A DNA stretch of 64,000 nt from Pseudomonas triticicola (GTDB lineage Bacteria; Pseudomonadota; Gammaproteobacteria; Pseudomonadales; Pseudomonadaceae). The notes below the pieces were generated by a model. It was not told where the DNA came from and searched no databases. It saw only the letters and a program-made list of their open reading frames with translations. Location of the stretch: assembly GCF_019145375.1 (NCBI RefSeq), contig NZ_JAHSTX010000001.1:1587001-1651000 (forward strand), in the 5' to 3' direction. Of the stretch, positions 1-8,223 are shown piece by piece (positions within the stretch are counted from its first letter, which is position 1; each line of letters starts with the position of its first letter). The position numbers and the translations under genes are program-made.

Positions 1-38
1 GACTGAGTGAACTCGGTCTCTAAAGCCAACCCACCCCT

Positions 39-132
39 GTGTAGGAGCTGCCGAAGGCTGCGATCTTTTGATCTTGATTTGATCGTTCCCACGCGCCCCA
101 GAAGATCGCAGCCTTCGGCAGCTCCTACACAG
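39..132. repeat. Inverted repeat, GTAGGAGCTGCCGAAGGC family
   Basis: Two long arms (GTAGGAGCTGCCGAAGG and its complement) face each other across a short AT-richer loop. The same family recurs at 15320, 29940 and 45190, always between genes. It looks like a Pseudomonas REP/BIME-type intergenic palindrome. It could end transcription from the left, but no T-run follows the stem. Confidence 0.8.
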
Positions 133-254
133 GAACGTATTCCAGACTGTAATTGAGGACGGCATGCTCTGGCTCGCCGCAACACTTCGATACAGGTAAC
201 ATAACCGCCCTCCCCGCAGCCCACGTTCTGCGCCTTGCCGAATAAGCCGACTCC

Positions 255-1034
255 ATGCCTTTCGAACTCAGCGTTGACCTCACCACCCTGGCCATTCTGG
301 CTGCTGTTGCTTTCCTTGCCGGTTTCATCGATGCCATTGCTGGTGGTGGTGGTCTGTTGACCACGCCGGCGCTGCTGACCGCTGGTTTACCGCCGCATCT
401 GGTGCTGGGCACCAACAAGCTGAGCTCGACGTTCGGTTCGGCGACCGCCAGCTTCACCTTCTACAAGCGCAAACTGTTCCACCCACGTCAGTGGACCCAC
501 GCGATTGTCGGCACCCTGGTCGGCGCGCTGACTGGCGCGGTGGTTGCGCATTACCTGCCGGCCGAGTGGCTGAACAAAATGCTACCGGTGATCGTTTTCG
601 CCTGTGGCCTGTATTTGCTGTTTGGCGGCACGCCGAAAGCGCCGCTGGACAGCGACGCGCCGATCAAAAAGAAATGGCAATCGACCCAGGGCTTCAGCCT
701 CGGCTTCTACGATGGCGTGGCCGGCCCCGGCACGGGCGCGTTCTGGACCGTGAGCAGTCTGCTGCTGTACCCGATCGACCTGGTCAAGGCCAGCGGCGTG
801 GCGCGGAGCATGAACTTTGTCAGCAACATTGCGGCGCTATCGGTGTTCATCTTCTCCGGACAAGTCGACTGGATCATTGGCTTATGCATGGGCCTGTCGG
901 TGATGATCGGGGCTTTCTTTGGCGCGCGCACCGCGATCAGCGGCGGCGCCAAATTCATTCGTCCGGTGTTCATCACCGTCGTGCTCGGCTTGACTGTGCG
1001 CTTAGCCTGGCAGCACTGGTTCAGCGTGGCCTAA
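255..1034 (+). CDS. TSUP (TauE/SafE, YfcA-like) membrane transporter
   Basis: A 259-residue integral membrane protein of the TSUP family, which exports or imports small sulfur-containing or organic anions; the substrate here is unknown. The N-terminus carries the typical glycine-rich turn [20 protein letters not shown], followed by LGTNKLSS, and a second half-repeat has [14 protein letters not shown]. About eight hydrophobic segments can be counted, in line with family length (about 250-260). ATG at 255 opens directly on the first membrane segment. It converges with nudC, overlapping its 3' end by about 33 bases, so the two share a compact gene end. YfcA-like is my best placement; substrate is not inferable. 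Confidence 0.9.
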   Translation: MPFELSVDLTTLAILAAVAFLAGFIDAIAGGGGLLTTPALLTAGLPPHLVLGTNKLSSTFGSATASFTFYKRKLFHPRQWTHAIVGTLVGALTGAVVAHYLPAEWLNKMLPVIVFACGLYLLFGGTPKAPLDSDAPIKKKWQSTQGFSLGFYDGVAGPGTGAFWTVSSLLLYPIDLVKASGVARSMNFVSNIAALSVFIFSGQVDWIIGLCMGLSVMIGAFFGARTAISGGAKFIRPVFITVVLGLTVRLAWQHWFSVA

Positions 1035-1832
1035 GCGCCGCGCCACATAGACGTCGATCAGGTAACGGGCAATCGAACGCGACGCTGGCAACGGCGGCAA
1101 CTCGTGCACGTTGAACCACTGGGCGTCTTCGATCTCGTCTTCCTGACAGACAATCTCGCCACCGGCATATTCGGCATGGAAGCCGAGCATCATCGAATGC
1201 GGGAACGGCCAGCACTGGCTGCCGATGTACTGGATGTTCTTCACTTCGATCTGCACTTCCTCGCGAACTTCGCGAATCAGGCAATCCTCGGCTGATTCCC
1301 CCGGCTCGGCGAAGCCGGCCAGCGTGCTGTAAACCCCGGTGACGAAACGCGGCGAGCGCGCCAGAAGGATTTCGTCGCCACGGGTGATCAGCACGATCAT
1401 GCTCGGTGAAATGCGCGGATAACTGCGCAGCTCGCACGGCTGGCAATACATCGCCCGTTCGCGCGGGACTTGCGTCATCGGCTGGCCGCAGTTGCCGCAG
1501 AAGCGATGCTCACGCGCCCAAGTGCCAATCTGAGCGGCATAGCCGAGCACTTTGTACAGCGTGTGATCGCCTTCGAGCATGAACGCTCGCAGGCCTTTCC
1601 AGCCGCAACCGGGCACATCGCTGACGCTGCGCAACTCGAGCAGATAGACCGGTTCGCCATCGAGATGACCAATCCCATGCTCAGCGAGGACCGACAGGTC
1701 CTGGCGCTTGAGCCACTCGCGCGGGAACAGTGCGCCGTTGTCATCGAACAGAAAGCCTTCCGGGCTGCGCGCTACGGCCCAGCCGCCGGGTTGATCGGTG
1801 TCGAGTACTGCAGTGGTCCAGCGAGAGGTCAT
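1002..1832 (-). CDS. nudC: NAD(+) diphosphatase / NADH pyrophosphatase NudC
   Basis: A 276-residue Nudix hydrolase that cleaves NADH to NMNH and AMP; in characterised homologues it also removes NAD caps from RNA. A four-cysteine zinc ribbon is present (C112, C115, C130, C133), followed by the Nudix box at about residues 173-195 (GFAEPGES...REVREEV). The NudC signature SQCWPFPHS lies at about residues 205-213; most families have P where this protein has C. Length matches the family. The gene reads left and converges with the TSUP transporter, overlapping its end. The crotonase gene ends just 7 bases upstream of this start, so the two are probably cotranscribed. Confidence 0.95.
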   Translation of the reverse strand: MTSRWTTAVLDTDQPGGWAVARSPEGFLFDDNGALFPREWLKRQDLSVLAEHGIGHLDGEPVYLLELRSVSDVPGCGWKGLRAFMLEGDHTLYKVLGYAAQIGTWAREHRFCGNCGQPMTQVPRERAMYCQPCELRSYPRISPSMIVLITRGDEILLARSPRFVTGVYSTLAGFAEPGESAEDCLIREVREEVQIEVKNIQYIGSQCWPFPHSMMLGFHAEYAGGEIVCQEDEIEDAQWFNVHELPPLPASRSIARYLIDVYVARRLGHAEPVLPG

Positions 1833-1839
1833 GGTTAAC

Positions 1840-2652
1840 TCAATCCAGAAATTCGGGTTTCTGTTTGCTCATGTGGGCGGCCATGGCCACGCGCAGATCG
1901 GTGGATTGCAACATGGCGGCGTTCCAGGTGGCAACGTATTCGAGACCATCGTCGATGCGATGGTCGCGCATGTAGCTGATCATTTCCTTGGTGCCGGTCA
2001 CGGCAATCGGCGACTTCGCAGCGATGTCACGGGCAATGCCGAACACGCCTTCCAGCAGTGTGTCCTTGTCGCCGTAGACGCGATTGACCAGGCCCATGCT
2101 GCGTGCTTCCTCGGCGCCAAAGGTGCGACCGGTGTAAGCCAGTTCACGCAGCATGCCGTCTCCGATGATTCGCGGCAACCGTTGCAGCGTACCGACGTCA
2201 GCGGTCATGCCGATGTCAATTTCCTTGATGGAAAATTGCGCGTCCTCGGCGGCATAACGCATATCACAAGCCGAGATCAGATCGATCGCCCCGCCCAGGC
2301 AGTAGCCCTGAATCGCAGCAAGCACCGGTTTGCGGCAGTTGTCGACGGCGTTGAACGAGGCTTGCAGATTGAGGATCTTGCGCCGCAACAGGCGCGCATT
2401 GCGGCCCACGTCCTTGCCCAGTTCATTGGCGACACCGGCAAGCATCATCAGGTCAATGCCGGAGGAAAAATGCTTGCCGTTGCCGCTGAGGACTACCACG
2501 CGGACTTCGTCGGTATCGTCGATCCATTGGAAGATCTCGACAATCTCGCTCCAGAACGCCGCGTTCATTGCGTTGATCTTTTCCGGTCGATTGATCTGCA
2601 CATGCGCGATGTTGTCGGCCAGTTCGACGCTGAAGGCGGAGTATTGAGTCAT
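1840..2652 (-). CDS. Crotonase-family dienoyl-CoA isomerase-like protein
   Basis: A 270-residue enoyl-CoA hydratase/isomerase superfamily protein. The oxyanion-hole segments are visible ([13 protein letters not shown] and [12 protein letters not shown]). The stretch [17 protein letters not shown] closely resembles eukaryotic ECH1, the delta3,5-delta2,4-dienoyl-CoA isomerase, with the active-site acidic residues conserved (E and D in that stretch). I therefore favour an isomerase acting on unsaturated fatty acyl-CoAs in beta-oxidation over a generic hydratase. ATG at 2652 follows an AAGGA ribosome site. It lies just upstream of nudC with a 7-base gap. The exact substrate is an inference from motif similarity. 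Confidence 0.88.
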   Translation of the reverse strand: MTQYSAFSVELADNIAHVQINRPEKINAMNAAFWSEIVEIFQWIDDTDEVRVVVLSGNGKHFSSGIDLMMLAGVANELGKDVGRNARLLRRKILNLQASFNAVDNCRKPVLAAIQGYCLGGAIDLISACDMRYAAEDAQFSIKEIDIGMTADVGTLQRLPRIIGDGMLRELAYTGRTFGAEEARSMGLVNRVYGDKDTLLEGVFGIARDIAAKSPIAVTGTKEMISYMRDHRIDDGLEYVATWNAAMLQSTDLRVAMAAHMSKQKPEFLD

Positions 2653-2765
2653 GGCAGTGATCCTTTACCGGGCTGGGAAATAAGGCCCGAACTATAACAA
2701 GGCAACGGGGCGGCGGTTCGGCCAAATGCGGGACTGCTCGGAGCCTGCGCAAGATGCGCGGGCCT

Positions 2766-2832
2766 CTTCGCGAGCAGGCTCGCTCCCACAGGGAGACTGC
2801 ATTTCTGTGGGAGCGAGCCTGCTCGCGAAGGC
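2766..2832. repeat. REP pair (TTCGCGAGCAGGCTCGCTCCCAC, head-to-head)
   Basis: Two inverted copies of the standard P. fluorescens-group REP, separated by about 20 bases, lie in the gap between the crotonase and the sugar dehydrogenase. The arms can form one long hairpin or two short ones. Confidence 0.9.
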
Positions 2833-2855
2833 GTCGGATCATTCACCGCACGCAA

Positions 2856-4001
2856 TCATTTCAGCCCCAGCCTGTACAGCGAGCCATTCTCTTCATCCGT
2901 CAGCACATACAGATAGCCGTCCGGCCCTTGGCGTACGTCACGGATACGCTGATTCAACTCACCCAGCAAACGCTCCTCATGGACGACTTTGTCGCCATCG
3001 AACTGCAGGCGAATCAGTTCCTGACTCACCAGTGCGCCGATAAACGCGTTGTGCTGCCACGGGGTGAAGCGATCGGCGTCGTAGAACGCCATGCCGGTAA
3101 CCCCGGGGGATTTTTCCCAGACATGATGTGGCGCCACGGTGCCTTCAGCAGTTTTGCCCTTGGCCTCCGGAATCGGCTGCATCGAGTAATTGATGCCATG
3201 GGTCGCCAACGGCCAGCCATAGTTTTTGCCGCGCTCGATGATGTTCACTTCATCGCCACCACGTGGCCCGTGCTCGTTCTCCCACAGCGTGCCAGTCCAC
3301 GGATTGAGCGCCGCGCCCTGCGGGTTGCGCAGACCATAGGACCAGATTTCAGGCCGGACACCGGATTGGCCGACGAAAGGGTTATCGTCCGGCACCTTGC
3401 CATCCGGGAAGATGCGCACGACCTTGCCTTGCAACTTGTCGAGGTCCTGCGCAGTCGGCCGATCATTGTTTTCGCCGAGGGTGATGAACAGATACCCGTC
3501 GCGATCGAACACCAGCCGCGAGCCGAAGTGGTTGCTCACCGATAATTTCGGTTCCTGACGGAAGATCACATTGAAGTCCTTCAGCGTCTTCAGGTCCTCG
3601 GAAAGTCGTCCGCGCCCTACCGCCGTGCCAGCCTTGCCGCCCTCACCGCCGCCTTCGGCATACGACAGATAGACCATGCGGTCCTGCTTGAAGTCCGGCG
3701 ACAGCACCACATCGAGCAAGCCGCCCTGGCCCTTGGCCCATACTTGTGGCACACCACTGATCGGCTCTGACAATTTGCCGTCCTTGCTCACGACCCGCAG
3801 ATGCCCCGGGCGTTCGGTCACCAGCATGCCCTTCTGATCAGGCAGAAACGCCAGCGCCCACGGATGTTCCAGACCTTGGGCAACGGTGGTGACTTCAAGA
3901 ATGCCCTGCTCGCTTTTCAGCTCCTTGGGCGCGGCGGCGAAGGCCGGGGCACTGATCAGCGCGGCGGCGCAGCAGGTGGCTAGGAGAGTTTTACGCAACA
4001 T
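2856..4001 (-). CDS. PQQ-dependent soluble aldose sugar dehydrogenase (YliI/Asd type)
   Basis: A 381-residue exported beta-propeller oxidoreductase. The first ~22 residues form a signal peptide (hydrophobic run ending AFAA). The mature part has the family landmarks LEHPWALAFLPD near the start and NEHGPRGGDEVN around residue 243, which includes the calcium/PQQ-contacting region. It ends with the conserved blade containing RIRDVRQGPDGYLYVLTDE. The family oxidises aldose sugars in the periplasm with PQQ as cofactor. No pqq biosynthesis gene is in view. It reads left, and its start is about 50 bases from the next small gene, which reads the same way. Confidence 0.92.
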   Translation of the reverse strand: MLRKTLLATCCAAALISAPAFAAAPKELKSEQGILEVTTVAQGLEHPWALAFLPDQKGMLVTERPGHLRVVSKDGKLSEPISGVPQVWAKGQGGLLDVVLSPDFKQDRMVYLSYAEGGGEGGKAGTAVGRGRLSEDLKTLKDFNVIFRQEPKLSVSNHFGSRLVFDRDGYLFITLGENNDRPTAQDLDKLQGKVVRIFPDGKVPDDNPFVGQSGVRPEIWSYGLRNPQGAALNPWTGTLWENEHGPRGGDEVNIIERGKNYGWPLATHGINYSMQPIPEAKGKTAEGTVAPHHVWEKSPGVTGMAFYDADRFTPWQHNAFIGALVSQELIRLQFDGDKVVHEERLLGELNQRIRDVRQGPDGYLYVLTDEENGSLYRLGLK

Positions 4002-4053
4002 GCACGATTCCTTTTGTTCGTGTGAAAGGCTGACAGAACATCAGTCCTGCCGT

Positions 4054-4374
4054 TCAACGGTTGCTGCCGGTGCCCCGTGGGGGCGGGTTGGGAATGAAGG
4101 TTGGCGGATTGCTCGGCACCGAGCGAATTGGCTGGCCATTGCCGATACCGCGATTTTCAAAGGTTGGCTGACGTGGCACGGGAACGGTGTTCGGCCCGCG
4201 AAGGGGCGGAGCGCTGGGCTGGGTGCCCTGCATGCTGTTGGGATTGGCCCGGCGGATCGGGCTGTTGTAGGGATTGTTGCTGTTGCCCGTGGGACTTTGC
4301 GCCAGCACGACATCGGCATGAACCAGACCGCCACTTAGGGCAAGGACGGCGATGCCAAGCAGAAACCGGTTCAT
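4054..4374 (-). CDS. Small exported Pro/Asn-rich protein, unknown function
   Basis: A 106-residue protein starting at MNRFLLG with a clear signal peptide (about residues 1-20, ending VHA). An AGAGGT ribosome site lies 8-10 bases before this ATG, which is why I prefer it to an in-frame start 31 codons upstream. The mature part is low in hydrophobic residues and rich in Pro, Asn, Gly and Arg (for example PNPPPRGTGSN at the end), suggesting a disordered periplasmic or surface protein. It sits immediately upstream of the sugar dehydrogenase, same strand. I do not recognise a family. Confidence 0.7.
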   Translation of the reverse strand: MNRFLLGIAVLALSGGLVHADVVLAQSPTGNSNNPYNSPIRRANPNSMQGTQPSAPPLRGPNTVPVPRQPTFENRGIGNGQPIRSVPSNPPTFIPNPPPRGTGSNR

Positions 4375-4563
4375 GGGAAATACCTCTCGATGTGCGTGGA
4401 CTAGAGCCTTGGAGCCCACGCTACGCCGTGGGTTCGGATTTGTTAACCCTCGTGCCTTAAACAACATGTAACACGGCTTGACCGTACCGTTGGAGGCCGC
4501 GCAATCACTGGAAACTTTCTCGCCGCGCCACGGGTCACCTGATCATCACTCGGAGGACAGGTC

Positions 4564-5430
4564 ATGGCTCGGGCAATCTGGAAAGGCGCAATCAGTTTTG
4601 GACTGGTACACATCCCCGTGGCGCTGGTTTCAGCGACATCGTCCCAAGGCGTGGACTTCGATTGGCTCGACAGCCGCAGCATGGACCCGGTGGGCTATAA
4701 ACGCATCAACAAGGTCACCGGCAAGGAAGTCACCAAAGAAAACATCGTCAAAGGCGTGGCCTACGAAAAGGGCCGATATGTGGTGCTCAGCGAGGAAGAA
4801 ATCCGCTCGGCGCACCCGGTTTCCACGCAGACCATCGATATTTTCTCGTTTGTCGACGCCGAGCAGATTCCGCTGCAGAACATCGATACGCCCTACTACC
4901 TGGCACCGGACAAACGCGGCGGCAAGGTCTACGCGTTGCTGCGCGAAACCCTGAGCAAAACCAACAAGGTCGCCCTCGCCCGCGTTGTCCTGCATACCCG
5001 TCAATACCTCGCCGCGTTGATGCCGCTGGAGTCGGCGCTGGTTCTGGTCAAACTGCGCTGGCCACAGGAAGTGCGCAGCCTCGATGAGCTGGCGCTGGGC
5101 AGCGAAGTGACCAAACCGCAACTGGCCAAGGGCGAGCTGGACATGGCCAAACGTCTGGTCGAAGACATGACCTCGGAATGGACGCCTGAGGACTACAAGG
5201 ACGAGTTCGAAGACAAGATCATGGCGCTGGTCGAGAAGAAAGCCCATGAAGGCAAGATCGAGGACGTCGAGACCGCCACTGGCGAGGAAGAGCGCAAGAC
5301 TGCCGATGTTATCGACTTGACCGAGCTGCTTAAACGCAGCCTCGGCGGCAAGGCACCGGCCAAGTCCAAAGCCAAATCAACCAGCAAGGCGGCGCCGGCG
5401 AAGAAGACCAGGAAGGCGTCTGGGGAATAG
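4564..5430 (+). CDS. ku: Non-homologous end joining protein Ku
   Basis: A 288-residue bacterial Ku, which binds double-strand DNA ends and recruits LigD. The start is typical (MARAIWKGAISFGLVHIPV), followed by the beta-barrel core with SRSMDPVGYKRINKVTGKEV and the conserved LPLESALVL-like segment (LMPLESALVLVKLRWP). The C-terminus is a lysine- and alanine-rich tail (about residues 262-288) that in other Kus binds DNA. A GGAGGACAGGTC ribosome site precedes ATG 4564. No ligD gene is adjacent, so the partner ligase must be elsewhere. It is divergent from the small exported protein. Confidence 0.96.
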   Translation: MARAIWKGAISFGLVHIPVALVSATSSQGVDFDWLDSRSMDPVGYKRINKVTGKEVTKENIVKGVAYEKGRYVVLSEEEIRSAHPVSTQTIDIFSFVDAEQIPLQNIDTPYYLAPDKRGGKVYALLRETLSKTNKVALARVVLHTRQYLAALMPLESALVLVKLRWPQEVRSLDELALGSEVTKPQLAKGELDMAKRLVEDMTSEWTPEDYKDEFEDKIMALVEKKAHEGKIEDVETATGEEERKTADVIDLTELLKRSLGGKAPAKSKAKSTSKAAPAKKTRKASGE

Positions 5431-5468
5431 GAAGTCAATCAGGAAGATACTTGTTTAATGTCAGGACG

Positions 5469-5562
5469 CTTTCGCGAGCAAGCTCGCTCCCACAGGATTT
5501 GGAGTCGGACGCAATATTTGCATTCACCCAAATCAAATGTGGGAGCGAGCTTGCTCGCGAAG
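5469..5562. repeat. REP pair
   Basis: Two inverted copies of TTCGCGAGCAAGCTCGCTCCCAC (a variant with AA/TT in the centre), about 50 bases apart, lie between ku and lpxO, which converge here. Confidence 0.9.
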
Positions 5563-5587
5563 AGGCCGTTACTGACACCGTAAATCT

Positions 5588-6487
5588 TCAGATCAGAATA
5601 AAGATCGCCAGCAACGCCGCAAAAATCGCCCACTTCTCCAGGTAATACCGCGTCCGGTTGCGCTTCTTCAGCTCTTTGCCGCGCAAACGGATCTTGTAGA
5701 TCTTGGTAAACAAGCGGTTGATACCACCGGTCTTGTCCCCCGCATCATTCGGCGCGCCTGCCGCTGACATCACTGTGCGGCTGAACCAGCGGTTGAACGC
5801 CGCCGCCCAGCGGTACTTCAACGGCCGCTCGATATCACAGAACAGAATGATGCGATTCTGATCCGTGGTGTTTTCGGCGTAATGAATAAACGTCTCGTCG
5901 AACATCACCGCTTCGCCGTCGCGCCAGTGATAGTTCTCACCGTCGACGTTGATGTAGCAACCGGGATCATTCGGCGTATCCAGGCCCAGGTGATAACGGT
6001 AGGAACCCGCGTACGGATCGCGATGGCGCACCAGCTTCGAGCCCGGTGGCAGCTCGGCAAACATCGCCGCTTTGATCGACCCGATGCTCTGCACCAGTTC
6101 GGTGGTGCGCGGGCACAGTTTCATCGCCGATGGATGGCTGTCGCCGTACCACTTGAGGTAGAAGCGCTTCCAGCCGGTCTTGAAGAAGGAGTTGAAGCCG
6201 ACATCGTCATACTGATTCGAGCGCTTGATTTCGCCGGCACGCAACAGATTCTGGCCTTCCTCGCGAATCTCTTCCCAGTGCGCCTGCAACGGGCTCAGAT
6301 CGGGAAAGTCTGCCGGGTTCAGATACGGCTTGTTCGGCATCCTGGAAAACAGATAGAGGAAGCAGTTGATCGGCGCGAGGAACGTCGAGTGGTCACTCAA
6401 TTGCCGCCCCAGTTTGTGGCGCACGCGTCCACGCAAGTGAACGTAAGCAATGGAGATGACATAAACAGCGGCAATGATGAGTTTCAC
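5588..6487 (-). CDS. lpxO: Lipid A 2-hydroxylase LpxO (aspartyl/asparaginyl beta-hydroxylase fold)
   Basis: A 299-residue Fe(II)/2-oxoglutarate dioxygenase that adds a 2-hydroxyl to a lipid A acyl chain at the inner membrane. The N-terminus is a membrane segment (about 1-17). The iron ligands are H155 and D157 (VRHRDPYAG) and the distal histidine H202 (DETFIHYAEN). A second hydrophobic stretch closes the protein (about 282-299). The start is GTG at 6487, chosen because MKLIIAAVYV is the usual family beginning; the ribosome site is weak. Length fits the family. It converges with ku across a REP pair. Together with cptA (42.2 kb) this window holds two envelope lipid-modifying enzymes. Confidence 0.92.
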   Translation of the reverse strand: MKLIIAAVYVISIAYVHLRGRVRHKLGRQLSDHSTFLAPINCFLYLFSRMPNKPYLNPADFPDLSPLQAHWEEIREEGQNLLRAGEIKRSNQYDDVGFNSFFKTGWKRFYLKWYGDSHPSAMKLCPRTTELVQSIGSIKAAMFAELPPGSKLVRHRDPYAGSYRYHLGLDTPNDPGCYINVDGENYHWRDGEAVMFDETFIHYAENTTDQNRIILFCDIERPLKYRWAAAFNRWFSRTVMSAAGAPNDAGDKTGGINRLFTKIYKIRLRGKELKKRNRTRYYLEKWAIFAALLAIFILI

Positions 6488-6796
6488 GGAAAAGAGTCAC
6501 ACGTCAAAAGTGAACAAACTGCGCGCGTGGCGACCTGAGGCCCAGCGTCTTATGCAGCGGTCTTGATGCACAGGGCGCGTCCTTGGCCCGCGCCGTTTCC
6601 GGGCGCTCGGTGAAAGGGTGGCATTTTAGCCACAGTTCGTAACCGATAGTGAACCCTCAACTGTGAAAAACTGTCTTGCGCGTTTGCGTGTAAAGCTCCA
6701 GCACACTTGAATCCATACAAACGCCCGTTGCTCATTTCGATGGAACCACGCTTGGCACGCGCTCCTCTATCGCTTACCAATAACGGAGGAACCCCC
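6488..6796. other. Intergenic region between divergent lpxO and a small membrane protein
   Basis: About 300 bases with no convincing gene. It must carry both divergent promoters, but I could not pick a clear -35/-10 pair. The reading frames across it are short and lack ribosome sites. Confidence 0.4.
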
Positions 6797-7231
6797 ATGA
6801 TCGCCCCAGAAACCGGTATGAAACCAGGTCAGCGCTATCGAATTGAAAGCGTCGAGCGCGCGCCGCAATTCTCTGGCTTTTTTCTCGATGGAAAGTATTA
6901 CCTGGGACCTGAGTTGCAGACGGCCATCGGCTGGCTTGAAGGGCAAATATTCTTCTACGACCAGCTCGACCCGACCGGTGAGCCGGTTTATCCGGGCAGA
7001 ATTGCCGGCACGATCGAAGGGCTGACGCTGGTAATGCCGGACGGCTTACGCCTGGAGATCGAAGAAGCGCCTTATCTGGCGGAACCTGCTGCGCCAGTGC
7101 GCGCTTCCGTCACCGGGCGCATCGAGCGTATCTCGCGGCAACCAATTCGCCCTTCACCGCTTCTGGTGGCCGGTGCTGCGATGTTGGTAGGGGTTTGCCT
7201 GCTGACGATCTCGCGCATCAGAAATCGCTGA
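6797..7231 (+). CDS. Conserved hypothetical protein with C-terminal membrane anchor
   Basis: A 144-residue protein of unknown function. ATG 6797 is preceded by a strong AACGGAGGA ribosome site, which decides the start over an upstream in-frame ATG. The first ~115 residues are soluble and beta-rich (RYRIESVERAPQFSGFFLDG). A single hydrophobic helix near residues 118-137 (LLVAGAAMLVGVCLLTI) is followed by a short basic tail, suggesting tail-anchoring with most of the protein in the cytoplasm. It converges with the methyltransferase gene. Confidence 0.75.
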   Translation: MIAPETGMKPGQRYRIESVERAPQFSGFFLDGKYYLGPELQTAIGWLEGQIFFYDQLDPTGEPVYPGRIAGTIEGLTLVMPDGLRLEIEEAPYLAEPAAPVRASVTGRIERISRQPIRPSPLLVAGAAMLVGVCLLTISRIRNR

Positions 7232-7264
7232 AGGCCACCGCGCGAGCAGTGGCCCAACTATCGG

Positions 7265-8209
7265 TCACTGCTCGCGGGTTACCGTCAGTGCGACCACGGC
7301 GATTCGCTCGGCGCGCTCATATTCCGGCTTGAGCAGTTCCTCGCTGAACACATCCGGATCAAGCTCACGATAAGTCCAGCCAAAACGCTCGCCCTTGAGC
7401 AGAGGCGCCACAGCCTCGCGGAACGGATCCTGCGCGGCGACGATCGCCACGCCGGTGTACACCAGCAACGTGCCGCCGACTTCCAGGCGCGGTAACGCCT
7501 CACGCACGATCCGCACCGACAAACCCTCGCCCAGCGCCCCGCCGCCGTGGCGATAGGCGCGCTGTTGTTCGTCGTTCATGTACGGCGGATTGGCGATGAT
7601 CAAATCGAACTGCCCTTCGACACTGGCGAGCAGATCGCTGTGATACACCGACACATTGTTTGCGCCCGCCAGCTCGGCGTTAACCGCGCTCATGCGCAGC
7701 GCCCGCGGATTGATGTCGACCGCCAGCACGTCGGCATCAGGACGTGCCTTGGCCATGACCACCGCACCGGCGCCGCTTCCGCAGCCGATGTCCACCGCGC
7801 GTCTGATCGGCGAAAAGCGTTGCTGCAATTGCGCTTCGATGGCCTGGGCGAAGCGATAAGTGTCAGGGCCGAAAAACACCGCATCACTCGCCGTCGTCGG
7901 GAACGCCGAGTGGGCGAACAACCGGTCATTCAGCGTCGACCAGCGCACATGGCTGCGCCATACCGCGCCATCGCGTTCGACTACGCCGGCCTGCTCCAGC
8001 GTGGCCAGTTCCTCTGCGCGAAATAGCTCTGAAGGAAACGGCATCGACCAACCAAACACATCGCGCAGATCCTTGGCCAACGGCGTGGCAAAGCGCTGCA
8101 GAAATCGTTCGTGGGTCAACGGCGTTGGGGTGATGAAGTGATAACCGTTGTCGAGCAGACGCTTGCCCAGCTCGAGCAGCGCTCTGTCCGATGTTTCTTG
8201 TGCCGACAT
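7265..8209 (-). CDS. SAM-dependent methyltransferase with NPPY motif (PrmC/RsmC-like)
   Basis: A 314-residue class I methyltransferase. Motif I is seen as VDIGCGSGAGAVV at about residues 145-157, and the catalytic NPPY as IIANPPYMND at about residue 213. NPPY marks enzymes that methylate amide or exocyclic amino nitrogens (glutamine in release factors, or bases in rRNA or DNA), so the likely target is one of these. ATG 8209 is preceded by a near-perfect AAGGAGGCTT; an in-frame start 33 codons upstream would run into the neighbouring gene. It begins only 14 bases after the heme-oxygenase-fold gene ends, so the two form an operon. It is not a standard PrmC, because no prfA is adjacent; the target is unknown. 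Confidence 0.85.
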   Translation of the reverse strand: MSAQETSDRALLELGKRLLDNGYHFITPTPLTHERFLQRFATPLAKDLRDVFGWSMPFPSELFRAEELATLEQAGVVERDGAVWRSHVRWSTLNDRLFAHSAFPTTASDAVFFGPDTYRFAQAIEAQLQQRFSPIRRAVDIGCGSGAGAVVMAKARPDADVLAVDINPRALRMSAVNAELAGANNVSVYHSDLLASVEGQFDLIIANPPYMNDEQQRAYRHGGGALGEGLSVRIVREALPRLEVGGTLLVYTGVAIVAAQDPFREAVAPLLKGERFGWTYRELDPDVFSEELLKPEYERAERIAVVALTVTREQ

Positions 8210-8223
8210 GAAGCCTCCTTGTT

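Noticed and set aside
5451..5645. 64-residue frames on both strands across a REP pair
   Set aside because: They translate the REP palindromes (ARSLPQ/ERACSR-like peptides seen at every REP).
6550..6798. 82-residue minus-strand frame in the gap before the small membrane protein
   Set aside because: No ribosome site and no recognisable protein pattern; it covers the promoter region.
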